DNA of 64,000 bases from Loripinus fragilis (lineage: Eukaryota > Mollusca > Bivalvia > Lucinida > Lucinidae): positions 35,100,774 to 35,164,773 of the forward strand of contig OZ026521.1 of NCBI GenBank assembly GCA_964019695.1. Reading direction: 5' to 3'. Below the pieces are notes generated by a model that did not search any database, was not told where the DNA came from, and worked only from the letters and a program-made list of their open reading frames with translations. The position numbers were made by a program, and so were the translations under genes. Below, in pieces: positions 11,357 to 22,253 of the stretch. The first letter of the stretch is position 1. Each line of letters begins with the position of its first letter.

Positions 11357-12592
11357 CAGGGGACAAAAATATTTCAATATTGCACTGGTCCTGCAGGACG
11401 AGGGACTTATAATTTTCACTCGTCCTGCAAACACATATACACAGGGTTTTACACCAAGTTGAATCTTTGGGGGTCCTTGGGACTCAACTTCCTTTATGAC
11501 GCGGGTCCCATCATTGAAAATGGGGGTCCCATCTTTTTATATATGGACCTTCCGTGAAGGGTTTCGACTAGGCCTTAGCTGTCAAACAGGTGTCGCAAAA
11601 CATCAAGTAATTTTGGTATCTCAACCTTTTGTATCCACCTAACCAGCTAGATAGGAATTTTATATCTTTTTTGGGGGATGGTTTTTGAGATGATTGGGAC
11701 TTAGGCCTAAATGAAATATATGTGTGGTTCCTGTTGCATACCAACAAAATTTAGGGTAGGTAGGTAGGGAAATTATTAAATTTTGTTATAACATTTAACT
11801 AAGAAAATTAGTGACAAAATCTGAAAAAGTGCCCATTTTAGGTATTTTTTCTTCAAAGACCATTTTAATGTTTAGGGTAGGGTTAAAAAAAATTAGGGTA
11901 GGTAGGCAACAGGAACCACACATATATTTCATTTAAGCCTTATCTGACTCCAAACAGTCGCTAGAGGATGGTTCTTGGTCTGTTTCTGCATTTCATTTGC
12001 AAAAAAAGTTTCTCAGATCGCTCTGTTCCTATTTTTAGCAGCCGTTTATTTCTAGTCATTTACACGCTTGATCGTAATAAAACCCGACGACAAGCGTCTA
12101 TATAACTCAGAGCGGGAGCGAGACATGATGAAATTTCAAAGTGCCATAGCAACAAGAATTTGATTGGACTGTTTTGACACACCTCCCGATATTATTGGTT
12201 AAACAAGAGCACCTGTCCTATTTATTTATAGATAGCCTGTAAATATGGAAGAACCCGAATTGTTAGGAAATAACTTTGAAATTTGGGATTTTAATGAAAG
12301 GCACAACAAACACGTCTGCGTCCCAGTGGACGCAGGTAAGGTGAATTGAGGGGTCCTATCTAATGATTTATGCGTATAAGACACAGGATATTGCGTCCTG
12401 TAAAACCCTGTATACATGTCCTTTAAAAGCGTATGCAATAAAGAACATAAGGGAGTAATATGTAATATGACTTCCTTGAGTAATTCTTCCCAAAGCACTG
12501 GTCCTGTAGGACGAGTGCTTTGGGAAGAATTACTCGTCCATTCTAGCTTTCACTCGTAATTACCAGCGGACGAGTGAAATTTTTGTCCCCTG
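11357..12592. mobile_element. Outer TIR element (CAGGGGACAAAAAT ends)
   Basis: Left terminus CAGGGGACAAAAATATTTCA and inverted right terminus CAGGGGACAAAAATTTCA. GCACTGGTCCTG(C/T)AGGACGAG occurs inside both ends. It is interrupted by the element at 11442-12410. No target duplication is evident. Confidence 0.55.
11442..12410. mobile_element. Nested TIR element (CAGGGTTTTACA ends)
   Basis: Inverted termini CAGGGTTTTACA, flanked on both sides by TATACA, a perfect 6-bp target duplication (11436-11441 and 12411-12416). No transposase frame. It inserted into the element at 11357-12592. Confidence 0.75.
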
Positions 12593-12869
12593 GACTGTGT
12601 TGCAACCTTAAAACATATCCTACTTCGGACTAAAGAACTTTACAGACCATGCATAAGACTGAAGCTTGATCAAAATGATAAAATTAAGACAAGACAAATT
12701 TAAAGGTTTCTTAGTTAAATATTTTGATTGAATTTATCATTTAATATTGGTATAACCATAACACTATCAAAATGTCATTTTTCAGAAGCAGTCTAATCTG
12801 GGTCTGCACAATTGTCTAAGCCTTTTTAATAGCCAACTACTAGTGCAGGACTAGCACAGGTTTAGATGA

Positions 12870-13035
12870 ACAAAATATTTGAGCGTAAAATTGTAAATAT
12901 TTTCTTACCCATCAGCTTTATTATATGTTTTGGGTGCTCAAAAGAACCGTCTCATTGAGCCCGTTCTTTTGAGTACCCACAATGTATGTTTTGGTTGAGA
13001 ATAATTTTTTTTAAAAATTCATTGCGCACTCTTTT
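12870..13035. repeat. Palindrome-core dispersed repeat, copy 3 (inverted)
   Basis: Core at 12931-12979 with TCAAAAGAACCGTCTCATTG and its imperfect inverse. Flanks match copies 1 and 2 in the opposite orientation. Confidence 0.75.
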
Positions 13036-13080
13036 AACTTAATTCATGACGTTATGATTATTTACTGTATGTGCCATTAT

Positions 13081-13668
13081 TTTTATAAATGAGGTACGTG
13101 CATTAAGAGGCTTTTTTGGCCCCCTTATGAGGTCAAAAAATAAAAGTTGCTCTTCACCAGTTTCTTCTTAATAGTTTATTAGAACAATAGCCAAAGTGTA
13201 AAGGTCTGGTTTTGATTCTACTTTTACGGTTGCTATGGTAACAAAATTGGCCGCCAAAATAGGAAAATGACCATTTTGGAGCAAATTTGAGACATGTAAC
13301 AGAGGAATTAATATAGAGCACAAGCAAATACCAAAAAATTATTTTAACAGATGATGAGAATTATCACGGCACACAATATATTAAAAGGTTTTTTTGGTAT
13401 TTGCTTGTGCTGATATATAATTCTTAAAACATCGTTCTCCAAAAGCCTCAAATTTGGCCTAAAATAGCAATTTCTCTATTTTAAGCCTATTTTGTCGGCC
13501 ATTTTAGTTACCATAGCAACCGGTAAAAGTAAAATAAATGCCAGAATTTTACACTTGGGCTATTCTTCTAATAAACCAATATGAAATTGGTGAAAGGCAT
13601 CTTTCAGTTTTTGGCTCTAGAGGGGGCCAAAAAAGCCCCTTAACGCACGTACCCCTTTATTATAAATG
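13081..13668. mobile_element. Foldback element with ~250-bp arms
   Basis: The left arm starts ATAAATGAGGTACGTGCATT and the right arm ends with the imperfect inverse AACGCACGTACCCCTTTATT. Pairing continues inward through TTTTTTGGCCCCCT, the GTTGCTATGGTAAC block and AGCACAAGCAAATACCAAAA. The spacer is ~60 bp. Each arm contains an X-box-like palindrome (GTTGCTATGGTAAC, inverse GTTACCATAGCAAC). No ORF. Confidence 0.8.
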
Positions 13669-15217
13669 TTCTTATCATCATTATTATTATAAAATCATAT
13701 GAAATGTATTACCCAATGATGCAGTCAAAGTGCATTAGGTACCTGGACACAGGACATTTGAAGAGGGATTCGGAAATGCGTTGGTGGATCAGCAGGCGAA
13801 AGAAATGAGTGCATCAGATGTGAAGGTTACTCCTTTCAAGAAATAAAGAATCAAAAAGATGAAAGTGGAATAAAAATCTGAAAAAGCTGAAAAAAGAATA
13901 GTTTATTTATGTAGTGTTTTGAGAGGTTGGAAAAGATGTAAAAGACAGAGGCTGAGAGAGACCAGAGCTCTCGGAAACGCAGAATTACTCCGTTTTTTCC
14001 CTGGGACGCATGATTTTCGCTAGGCGAGAGTCCCGTGTACGCATGTTTTTTAGTCGGCACGCGCTAAAATACCAGTAGCTGATAGATAAATAAGAAGCCC
14101 TTTGATATTATCGATCGCGACACGTTTTTTTGAGCCGCGGGAGACGAACGAGATTGTTGTCCTGTCTCTGTTGACCAATCATATGACTCGGACTGCAGTG
14201 TAGCAATTCTGACAGGTGATTGACAGGATTACCGATGCGGGACAGTGTGATTATTACGAGATGATTATTAAAGTAATTAAGCAAGGATTATCGGATAATT
14301 GTTTGAAACAGATGCGCTACCGAGTTACCGTTAATTAAAGGGAGAAAAAACTATTGTAAACAACATCGAACTACCGAATTCCGAATGTGACTGATTAGGG
14401 ATGAAAGAGAAAATGTAGGCTATTTAATTGCATTCGTTTGCGATTTGAGCAACATAAACATGGAGAAAAAACAATAAGTTTACGGATTTGCATTTCTTCA
14501 TTCATTCATTGCTACGGCAACCAAAAGAGTCTGAGAATTGTTGAAGAAGAAAAAACGGTACAGCGGTAAGCCGTATACGGTAACGTCCGACTGACAAAAG
14601 TTCCAAATGAAGCTACACTACAAGCCGTGCGATGAAATGTATCATCCGTTCAAGCCGAGCGAACACAAACAAATCACTTTCAGCAAGTAAAATTGTTTAT
14701 TCTAAATCATTGAAGCCATGTTAAATGGCTAACAGGTAATGTCAGTTTATTCATTGCAATCGCCGTAGACACTAGCGAGATGCGTTTTTTAGAAGAAAAA
14801 AGACTTCCATCTGCATAAGATTATACAAAACAGAGGACTGCTGTCTGTCTGTCTGTCTGCCTGCCTGTCTGTCTGTCTGTCTTGTTAGTGAATAAAACAA
14901 GTACCAACAGTTTAATCTTTTATTTTGATAAGGCCAAACGAAAAATGTGTGTTCAGGTTACATAAAAAAATATACCAAAATAGTTTGTTTTGTTCAGTAG
15001 GAACAATCCATTAATGCTTTAAGGTTTGAATTCAGTTGATCTAAAATTTTTTCAAAATGTATCACTTCCGGCTAAAATGGAAAAGATATACGGTATGCAC
15101 AAAGTGGTGGGACTCCAACTTTTTTGGAGTGGGACTCCTACTTTTTGCCAGATGGGAGTCCTGAACTCCTGTTTTCAAAATCCTAGTGAGAGCTCTGGAG
15201 ACATTCTCTACTTTACC
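13669..15217. other. NAA15 intron 1 segment without genes
   Basis: No coding sequence recognised. It holds a CTGT/CTGC microsatellite (14840-14882), AT-rich sequence and short direct repeats of GGACTCC. Confidence 0.55.
14840..14882. repeat. (CTGT/CTGC)n microsatellite
   Basis: Ten consecutive tetranucleotides, two of them CTGC. Confidence 0.95.
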
Positions 15218-15498
15218 GGGCCGTGTAGCGCAGTTGGTAACGTGTCTGGCTACAGATGCCTGTCTGACTGCAGATTCAGGGGTTGAGAGTTAGATCTTGG
15301 CCCGGTCCCATACTTTCGTGGAGATTGATCCAGAAATAATTTCTAAGGTCATTCTCCTCCCTTCCTCTGAATCGTTCAAGAAGGGTTGTTTGTCAGTTAC
15401 AAGCGAAAGTATGTACACAAAGTACTGGTTAATCGCTTGTTCAAGCTTGCCCAGGAAAAAGTGTGGTTAGGTGAACTGACCGTCCCACCATGACCAAA
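15218..15498 (+). mobile_element. tRNA-derived SINE, family 1
   Basis: A tRNA-like head with A-box-like TAGCGCAGTTGG and a decayed B box, then a body with ACTTTCGTGGAGATTGATCC, CAGTTACAAGCGAAAGTATG and a 3' part GTGTGGTTAGGTGAACTGAC. The body recurs at 51537-51760. Non-coding; an RNA polymerase III retroposon by structure. Confidence 0.8.
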
Positions 15499-16734
15499 GC
15501 ACGCAGTCATTATGAAACATCACAGGACCGTCAGTCATGACTGACAGATTTACCTGCGGTCTGACAACAGCTATCTTGTCACAGGACTGACTGTCCTGTG
15601 AAACCTGAGCCCAAAAGTTACTGTTTTGGCGGAATATAACAAAGTACTCTGTTTTAATCAACCAATCAAAAGGCATATTGGAAATCTGCATTTACCAGCA
15701 ATCAATATTTTGTTTACTGAGCTGTCATGGATACTTTGTGGTCATTGATCTTTATACATTTATATTACATTCAAACTTAAAAACTTATATTTTTTCTTTT
15801 GTTTGTTCTTATATGATGTCGGTCTGGTGAAATTGTGGTTAGCCAGGCAGATTTTTCCAGTCCACCAGACCGGCTGTCCTGTAAAGTCTGGGAAACTTTC
15901 GTAAACTCTGAGCATGTAAAGCAACAAAATATTCTCTACTTTGTGATCATTCTAAATTGAATAGTCATTTGATCAATCTAAGATTAATTTCAGGATATTC
16001 TCATCATAGGTAAGATTAGAACACATTTAGGGTAATATCATGGTGGGTAGGTAGGAGCATGGCAAACCATTATTTTTTAAAGTCTGGCCTCCCAAGCCTG
16101 CGCATGTTGCTGCAATATCTGGGTCCCCCTATACTTTGTTTTTCCACACCATGCTTAATCATAAAAATGGCCCAAGTGGTTTGAGGACCCTTAATTTACA
16201 ATTTTTTTACATCATAAACGGACAAAAACAGGGCTAGACTGCACTTTACAGATCGACTTTGACTAAGCTGTATGGGTGGGCTTGCATCCAAATATGTTTA
16301 TATTGTTCATAGTTCTAATATGCTTAGGGCATACTTATTTACAATGCTGCAGGGGTGTGGGGGCAGCAGCCCCAATTATCTGATATTAATTGTGGATTTA
16401 ATTTTAAACGGAGACCAGTAAAGTGCAGGTATTTTCTTAATATATACATAATTTAAACTTTCAAGAAGAGACTCATCGTTCTCATTTGATGGCCACGTTA
16501 CGGAGTTTTAATGAAGTAAACATTTACGGCTATCTACTGAGGGCTAATCCCTGCACTGCTTTTTTAAAAAAAAAACAGCCCCTATGTCTCTACATCTACA
16601 TCCTACGTTGATCCGTCACTTTTGACAATTATTCAACGGTTGACTTCATTATGGTAGCACTAGAAAAAATGAAAAACTATAGAATATAGGCAGTTAGAAG
16701 TAATATACATAATAATATAGGAATTTGTCTTGGT
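15499..16734. other. NAA15 intron 1 segment without genes
   Basis: No supported gene. Decayed repeats only, including CTGTCCTGT-containing motifs near 15590 and 15870. Confidence 0.5.
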
Positions 16735-16869
16735 TTGACACTAGTGGACTTTAAGTTTCAAAGTAAGAATCCAAACATGCTGTTTGATTTCTTCGTGATT
16801 CGGTCGATGTGGTTTTTCCACGACAGTGTTGACTGGAGATCTACGTCCAGGTACTTGGTGGTGTCTTGT
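16735..16869 (-). pseudogene. CR1-like RT relic, C-terminal piece
   Basis: Minus-strand translation gives LEIQDTTKYLDVDLQSTLSW followed by KNHIDRITKKSNSMFGFL and then stops. This is the post-catalytic thumb region of CR1/Jockey-type reverse transcriptases (TTKYLGV..LSW..HI). It joins the piece at 18007-18330 once the hAT-like insertion is removed: the reading resumes exactly at the 8-bp duplication. Confidence 0.8.
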
Positions 16870-16877
16870 ATCTCAAG

Positions 16878-17998
16878 TAAGGCTGCCATGTTTACCAAAT
16901 TTGGTAAACGTTTACACGAGTTCCAGTAACCGAAACGATTCTGTTTACACGGAACTTCCAGATTTGATTTTTTTCATTATGCAGAACGGTAAAAGCGCTG
17001 ATATTTTTCCTAAAAAAACTCTTTGAAAAATGTACCTTGTGTGAATATTCGAAATTGGTTGGCTGTTGTGATAGAACTCATTTCAAGTTATTTGAAAGGG
17101 ATTGCAACCTTCACAGAATTGTAGATTATCGACATTTTTTTCAGTTGCAAGTGTGTTATTAACGAGTGGACACACACAAGACACGACTTCCAATCATCAA
17201 CGCATCAATACACACGCCTACAGGAAGTAAACAAGATGCATCTCTACAAAACCTTTACATAACTGTTAAAATTACAGGAATGTAATTAATTGCTCCAAGC
17301 AGCGACTGAGTTGACGATTTTCAGGGCATTTTTATGGTATGTCGAGTCACTGTCTGTGCAGGCGCGATACTCAAAGAATTTGAAAAAATGCTCCCTATAA
17401 TAAGATAATGTCTGTTGAGCATGTCCGCCCTAATATTCTAAAAGCAGTAAATACTTTATCAAAAACAGCCTAATCTGAGAAAACAAACAAACTGCGTAAT
17501 CCAGAACGGGATGTTCATTAGGAAATGCTATTTATAAACCACGACGCTGGTCACATGCTTAAGTTCATGTAAACGATAGGCCAGGGCTCTCACACCCCTT
17601 TTTGGGAATGGGGTCGGGGCCCATGGAATTGGGAAAATTAGCGGTGTTTTGACTAAAATTGGGAAATTGGACATCGTCCTTATGTATGACGTTTACATTG
17701 CTAGATTGATTCCAATAATTAAACTTACCTTAGTGTACTATGAGAAAAGGGAGAGGAAGAAGCAAGTGTTTTTTATATTCTATGAAATATAGAGAACCAA
17801 AAAAAAAAAAAATATTTTTTGTCAAATTGGGAATTTTTTGTCTGGAATTGGGAAAAAACCATACTTTTTGGCATTGGGAATGGGGCCGAATTTCGGCCCG
17901 AAAATCGGGTGATCGAGAGCCCTGTAGGCCAATTTTGTAAACGTTTATTGCCAAAACACAAAATAATACCGTTTACACATGTAAACGTGGCAGCCCTA
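16878..17998. mobile_element. hAT-like non-autonomous element splitting the RT relic
   Basis: 1121 bp with inverted ends TAAGGCTGCCATGTTTAC and TAGGGCTGCCACGTTTAC, flanked by perfect 8-bp duplications ATCTCAAG (16870-16877 and 17999-18006). No transposase frame. It carries a nested TIR element at 17582-17923. Confidence 0.85.
17582..17923. mobile_element. Nested CAGGGCTCTC TIR element
   Basis: Inverted termini CAGGGCTCTC, flanked on both sides by TAGGC (5-bp duplication). Internal GAATTGGGAA repeats. Short 5-6-bp duplications with CAGGG ends also occur at 10783 and 11442, hinting at one class of hAT-related MITEs. Confidence 0.65.
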
Positions 17999-18006
17999 AT
18001 CTCAAG

Positions 18007-18330
18007 AGTATGTCCTTTTAGCTAATAGGCATATCTGAGGGGGGTGCGTGATCTGGCCTTGGGGTACTGCACTTTTGGGGGTGAAATTCCATGCCCCACT
18101 TGTCTTCCCATTCTGCCAAGATCTTCTTGTAGTGCCTCTTGGTCTGCATGGTCTCTGATAGTGCGGTAGACGATACAGTCGTCAGCAAACAGTCTGGTGT
18201 TAGATCCTATGTTGTCCGGAAGGTCGTTGATGAACAAGAGGAACAATAACCTTTAATGGACCGAGCACCGAGTCTTGGGGGACCCTGCTGATCACTGGTA
18301 TACTTTCCAATTCTAAACCTTCGACAATAA
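18007..18330 (-). pseudogene. CR1-like RT relic, catalytic-core piece
   Basis: Minus-strand fragments read VIVEGLELESIPVISRVPQD, SVLGPL, then after a frame change FLLFINDLPDNIGSNTRLFA with DDCIVY. These match the PQGSVLGPLLF and FADD blocks of CR1-type reverse transcriptases; FADD is the catalytic motif. Decayed by frameshifts. Upstream protein sequence is displaced to 23024-23260 by the transposon at 18331-23023. Confidence 0.85.
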
Positions 18331-18753
18331 CAATAAACACTATCACGGTAATATGCGCCATATTGAATTGGGGGCATTCTCCACTGGCTGGTATTTGCAC
18401 CCTACAGGTAAATGAGTGTATTCTGCTATAAAACTGACAAGTGGCTGTGTTCAATCAATTAAAAAGGAGTTTTAACGAAGTTGTAAAATCTTCAAACTTT
18501 CAGGAAGTAATCAGGAGTGAATATTCTTTAATTTTATGCTTTATTACATTTATAAAAATTAGCAGAAAGATAGAAAATATATGATTAATGTGACCTCTAT
18601 TTGTTCTAAGAAATTCTATTGACTAAAAGTTCCCACGCTCAGCATTCTTTCTTCAGTATAGGTGTGTGTCTAAAGTGTGGTCAGCAATTTAATTTTTTAG
18701 TCAAATGATACACAATATAAGTTATGAACGGACATTCCTAAGTTAATGAAATA

Positions 18754-20100
18754 ATGGGAAAGCATGACAGATGTTGCGTTGGTGGGTGTAATAATGATAA
18801 GAGATACTCTGATAAATATGTTATTCGTTCCCATGTTACTGACTTGAAGTTTCATATTATACCATCAGATCTAAACAAAAGGCAAATTTGGGAAAAACAG
18901 ATTGGTAAAGGAAGGAAAGGATTTCAAATTGGGAAATCTATGCATGTCTGTTCAAACCATTTTCAAGACGCAAAGCCAACGAGCGCGAATCCTTTCCCAA
19001 CACTCTTTTTAACAGAAAGTGATTCAAAGAAAAAGTCGCCAGTGAAACGCAAATGTCGAAAATCAACAGAGCCAACTCCATCCAAGAAATTACTGAAAGG
19101 ACAAGCCTCTGGATGCCAAGAACCTTCTGCGTTAACAGCTGGGACACTGACATTTGCGCAGCTCACTCGAGAAAGTGATGTAAAATTTTACACTGGTTTT
19201 AAATCGACTGACATGTTTAGATTAGTGTTTAGTTTTTTGTCCATAAAGGCTATTAATATGCGCTACTGGAAAGGTGGAAAGCAAACTCAGCTAGAGACTC
19301 ACGGTACTGACCCCTACTTAAAGCCTGGTGATTACAACCGACCAGGTCCCAATAGAAAACTTACACTTGAACAAGAGTTCCTGCTTGTAATGATGAGACT
19401 ACGGGTTGGATTACTTGTTCCAGATTTGGCATTTCGGTTCAACGTCTCCACAGGGTTAATAAGTTCAATATTTACAACTTGGATTAAACTCATGAGAAAG
19501 GAACTTGGATGGCTTATAATTTGGCCAACACGACCAGATACTAGAAAATCATTGCCAGAGTGTTTTAAAAAGTGGTTCCCAAAAGTGAGATGTATTATTG
19601 ATTGCACGGAATTCTTCATTGAAACACCATCATCACTAGATGCTCAAGCTATGTGTTGGTCAGAATATAAACATCACTGTACAATTAAAGTGCTTATTTC
19701 AATCACTCCGACAGGAATGATTTCATTTGTATCTGATTGTTATGGTGGCAGAGCGTCAGATAAGTATATTGTACAGAACAGTGGGTTTTATAACTTTATT
19801 GAGCCATATGATCAAATAATGGCTGACCGCGGTTTTAAAATAAAGGAGGAGCTACTCCAGCGTCAAGCGTCACTGTCCATTCCACCAAGCAAACAAGGTA
19901 CTTTACCAATGACAACAGGGGATGTTCAAGAGACTTCGCGCATAGCTAACGTGAGAATATATGTTGAGAAAGCTATAGCACGTGTAAAATGGTACAATAT
20001 TTTGGCAAAGGAACTGGAAATCACTTGTCTGCCACTGTGTGACGACATTGTGATATGTTGCTGTGCTCTATGCAATTTATTAGAGCCGCTTTGTATTTAG
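18754..20100 (+). CDS. THAP-domain DDE transposase
   Basis: 448 residues, intact, with no introns visible. The N-terminal THAP zinc finger (residues 7-~90) shows C7/C8, C12, W46, C66 and H69 (C2CH), the usual DNA-binding head of P-, Kolobok- and ISL2EU-type transposases. A basic linker (~91-115) follows. Residues ~205-440 form a DDE_4 (IS5/Harbinger-like) catalytic domain with candidate catalytic D283 (IIDCTE), D358 (IMADRGF) and E405 (YVEKAI), spacing 74 and 46 residues between them. A helix-turn-helix-like stretch (LVPDLAFRFNVSTGLISSIF) precedes the catalytic core. The ATG has A at -3 and G at +4. It is convergent with the nuclease gene of the same transposon. All three acidic residues are present, so it may be active. 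Confidence 0.93.
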   Translation: MGKHDRCCVGGCNNDKRYSDKYVIRSHVTDLKFHIIPSDLNKRQIWEKQIGKGRKGFQIGKSMHVCSNHFQDAKPTSANPFPTLFLTESDSKKKSPVKRKCRKSTEPTPSKKLLKGQASGCQEPSALTAGTLTFAQLTRESDVKFYTGFKSTDMFRLVFSFLSIKAINMRYWKGGKQTQLETHGTDPYLKPGDYNRPGPNRKLTLEQEFLLVMMRLRVGLLVPDLAFRFNVSTGLISSIFTTWIKLMRKELGWLIIWPTRPDTRKSLPECFKKWFPKVRCIIDCTEFFIETPSSLDAQAMCWSEYKHHCTIKVLISITPTGMISFVSDCYGGRASDKYIVQNSGFYNFIEPYDQIMADRGFKIKEELLQRQASLSIPPSKQGTLPMTTGDVQETSRIANVRIYVEKAIARVKWYNILAKELEITCLPLCDDIVICCCALCNLLEPLCI

Positions 20101-20321
20101 ATGAAAACAGATGATTATTTAAGGTATATTATATTGCCTGATTCTCCTAAACTTGCATGTGCAGCTATCTAGTGGGGCTACAGTGTTATGTTTGATCCAA
20201 ATTTTAATCAGTATTTTTTAAATGTGCAGGCGGCAAAATTCAAGCAAAAGGTTTGTCTGAGACTTCACTGCTTGCATGTGCAATAATAACTTAAAACTCA
20301 TGTGTTTCATGTTATTTGCTT

Positions 20322-22253
20322 TCACAGAAGTCTTTCTTGCCCTTGTTTGCATGCCCTGCAAATAAAATTTGATGCTGCCATTTCTTCAATGAATCCTACA
20401 CATCCCCAGTGGAACCACAAATCACATTTGTCACAGCATACTACATTTTCTTCTTCCTTTTCTATCTCGCCATCATTTAAGCACAGTTTTGTACATTCTG
20501 GACAGTAATATATTGTGCGCATGCCAAGGAGGACCTTAACAACATAGTTTTTATAAAATAAAACAAGGCCTTGTTCAATCTCATGCCAGAAAGTACCATC
20601 AAATTTTATAAGTTCAGTAAATGGTGTTCCTTGTCCTGTCCACACAGAAAAGAAGCAATTTTTCATTTTCAAAACTGCCATCTGGCACTGGATTTGGGTA
20701 AAATATTTATGCGATGTCTTAAGGTGAATTTCTCCATTACATGCCTCAAGAAAATCAGTTTCCTTAAATGACTCAATGATGTTTTGTCCTTTAATCTTAT
20801 ATGGACATTTTAATTCAAGAACAGCTTTTCCACAACATTCACAATCTACAATACCATCTGGGCTGGCTGCAATATATGGAAACTCTTTGCATACATGAAG
20901 ACCGCATGTCTTGACTGTAAAGTTTACATGCCTTGGTGAAATAGTACGAACAAAATCTTCTCTAGCATTTTTCTCATGTTCTCTACCCCATTTGACTGCC
21001 TCTATATGATCAAGCGGTGGTCCACCAAACACTATTTCTGATACAAGTGGCGATACTTTCTGCTTCTTCGTTGGGTTTCTCACAACAGACTTATATTTAG
21101 TGAATACTGTGTGACATATGGATGCGGTTATTCTTCCCTTACGTTGATTTTTCCAGACTTCACTTTCGGACTGACCCCTAGATGCTTCCTCAATTTTATC
21201 AACTTGGTCGCATGTAACTTCAATGGACTCGAAAAATGTCTTTGTGACATCTGGGTCAGTCTCTGTTGTTCTTTTAGCTGATAATTCTTCGGCAACTTCA
21301 ATCAATGATGGCGGTAAATGTCTTTCAAGCTGGGAAGCGATTTGTTGGGAAAGTCCAGTAAAAATGACAGATTTGGGGGACTTTTCATTCAAGGAGGTCA
21401 GAAACCAGCCCATTGCTTCAGGGTTAACTGTGTCCTCTCCTACTCTCCGAGGATCAAAGTTCTGTTTTAATTGTTTTTTAGTTTGGCGTTCTTCAGTACT
21501 TGTAACTTTTAAACGACTGTCCGTTCGAATGTCCATGTCCTTTACTTTCATTGGCATAACTTGTTTTTGGGTCTGGTCATTCCATCTTGAGCTAATTTCT
21601 GTACAGGCAGGTTTATGATAATCGTTTGCAATGGCATGTTCTATCTTGTATAGCACTGCAATGACATGGTTACATGTTGTTCCATAGCCTGCAGTATAAC
21701 TGCACCAGGCCGTTAGGGGACTTCCATTTGTTTTAATTGCAACCCATAGTTCCCGTGGCTGATCTCGAACACTCTGTGAAGGAGTCACGCGAGCACGCAG
21801 TATGACCGTATTAGCATTTTGTGGTTCTATTGCACACTCAATTGCTCCCACAAACCCACTCTTAAAGTATGAAAACGCTTTTTGGATCTTATATTTTCCT
21901 ATATAGTCATTTCCAAACTCTCTGTTTTCCAATATGTACTCAAATATTTTTCCCAAATCAAGAAGCGGCCATTGTGCAACATCTTTTCTCCAGACATTTG
22001 CTGGGTAGCACTTAGGGTCTGTGATATTGTGAAGATCTAGTCTTCTCTGATATTCCACCCTCAGCTTGACTTGAAGCTCTTCATAAGAACTCTTAATCGG
22101 AAGTTTCAATTCCCATGCTGTAAATGCTCGAGCGACAAGTTCACGTTTTGACCCAGTGCAGCTTAAGCTTCTTGGAGCCAAGAAATCTTCTAGTTCGCCT
22201 CGAGTCATTTCCAAAAAGTCCTCATAAACTCTATCTTTGGAAATTTCGCTCAT
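20322..22253 (-). CDS. SAP-SWIM-YqaJ-PHD nuclease of the transposon
   Basis: About 643 residues from the ATG at 22253 (A at -3). The open frame extends 38 codons further upstream, but only to a GTG, so the ATG is preferred. Domains in order: a SAP-like DNA-binding motif (~10-47, TRGELEDFLAPRSLSCTGSK); a SWIM-like zinc finger (~190, WCSYTAGYGTTCNH); a YqaJ/lambda-exonuclease-type PD-(D/E)xK nuclease (~360-530) with GRITAS, WGREHE, SPDG (D466) and ELK (E480, K482); and a C-terminal C4HC3 PHD finger (YYCPEC to FICRACK). Its role is probably in processing transposon ends or donor DNA, but this is inferred from co-occurrence. All nuclease residues are intact. Confidence 0.9.
   Translation of the reverse strand: MSEISKDRVYEDFLEMTRGELEDFLAPRSLSCTGSKRELVARAFTAWELKLPIKSSYEELQVKLRVEYQRRLDLHNITDPKCYPANVWRKDVAQWPLLDLGKIFEYILENREFGNDYIGKYKIQKAFSYFKSGFVGAIECAIEPQNANTVILRARVTPSQSVRDQPRELWVAIKTNGSPLTAWCSYTAGYGTTCNHVIAVLYKIEHAIANDYHKPACTEISSRWNDQTQKQVMPMKVKDMDIRTDSRLKVTSTEERQTKKQLKQNFDPRRVGEDTVNPEAMGWFLTSLNEKSPKSVIFTGLSQQIASQLERHLPPSLIEVAEELSAKRTTETDPDVTKTFFESIEVTCDQVDKIEEASRGQSESEVWKNQRKGRITASICHTVFTKYKSVVRNPTKKQKVSPLVSEIVFGGPPLDHIEAVKWGREHEKNAREDFVRTISPRHVNFTVKTCGLHVCKEFPYIAASPDGIVDCECCGKAVLELKCPYKIKGQNIIESFKETDFLEACNGEIHLKTSHKYFTQIQCQMAVLKMKNCFFSVWTGQGTPFTELIKFDGTFWHEIEQGLVLFYKNYVVKVLLGMRTIYYCPECTKLCLNDGEIEKEEENVVCCDKCDLWFHWGCVGFIEEMAASNFICRACKQGQERLL

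Noticed and set aside
18754..22253. The THAP and YqaJ genes as host genes
   Set aside because: They are intronless, convergent, enclosed by inverted repeats and interrupt an RT relic within a NAA15 intron.
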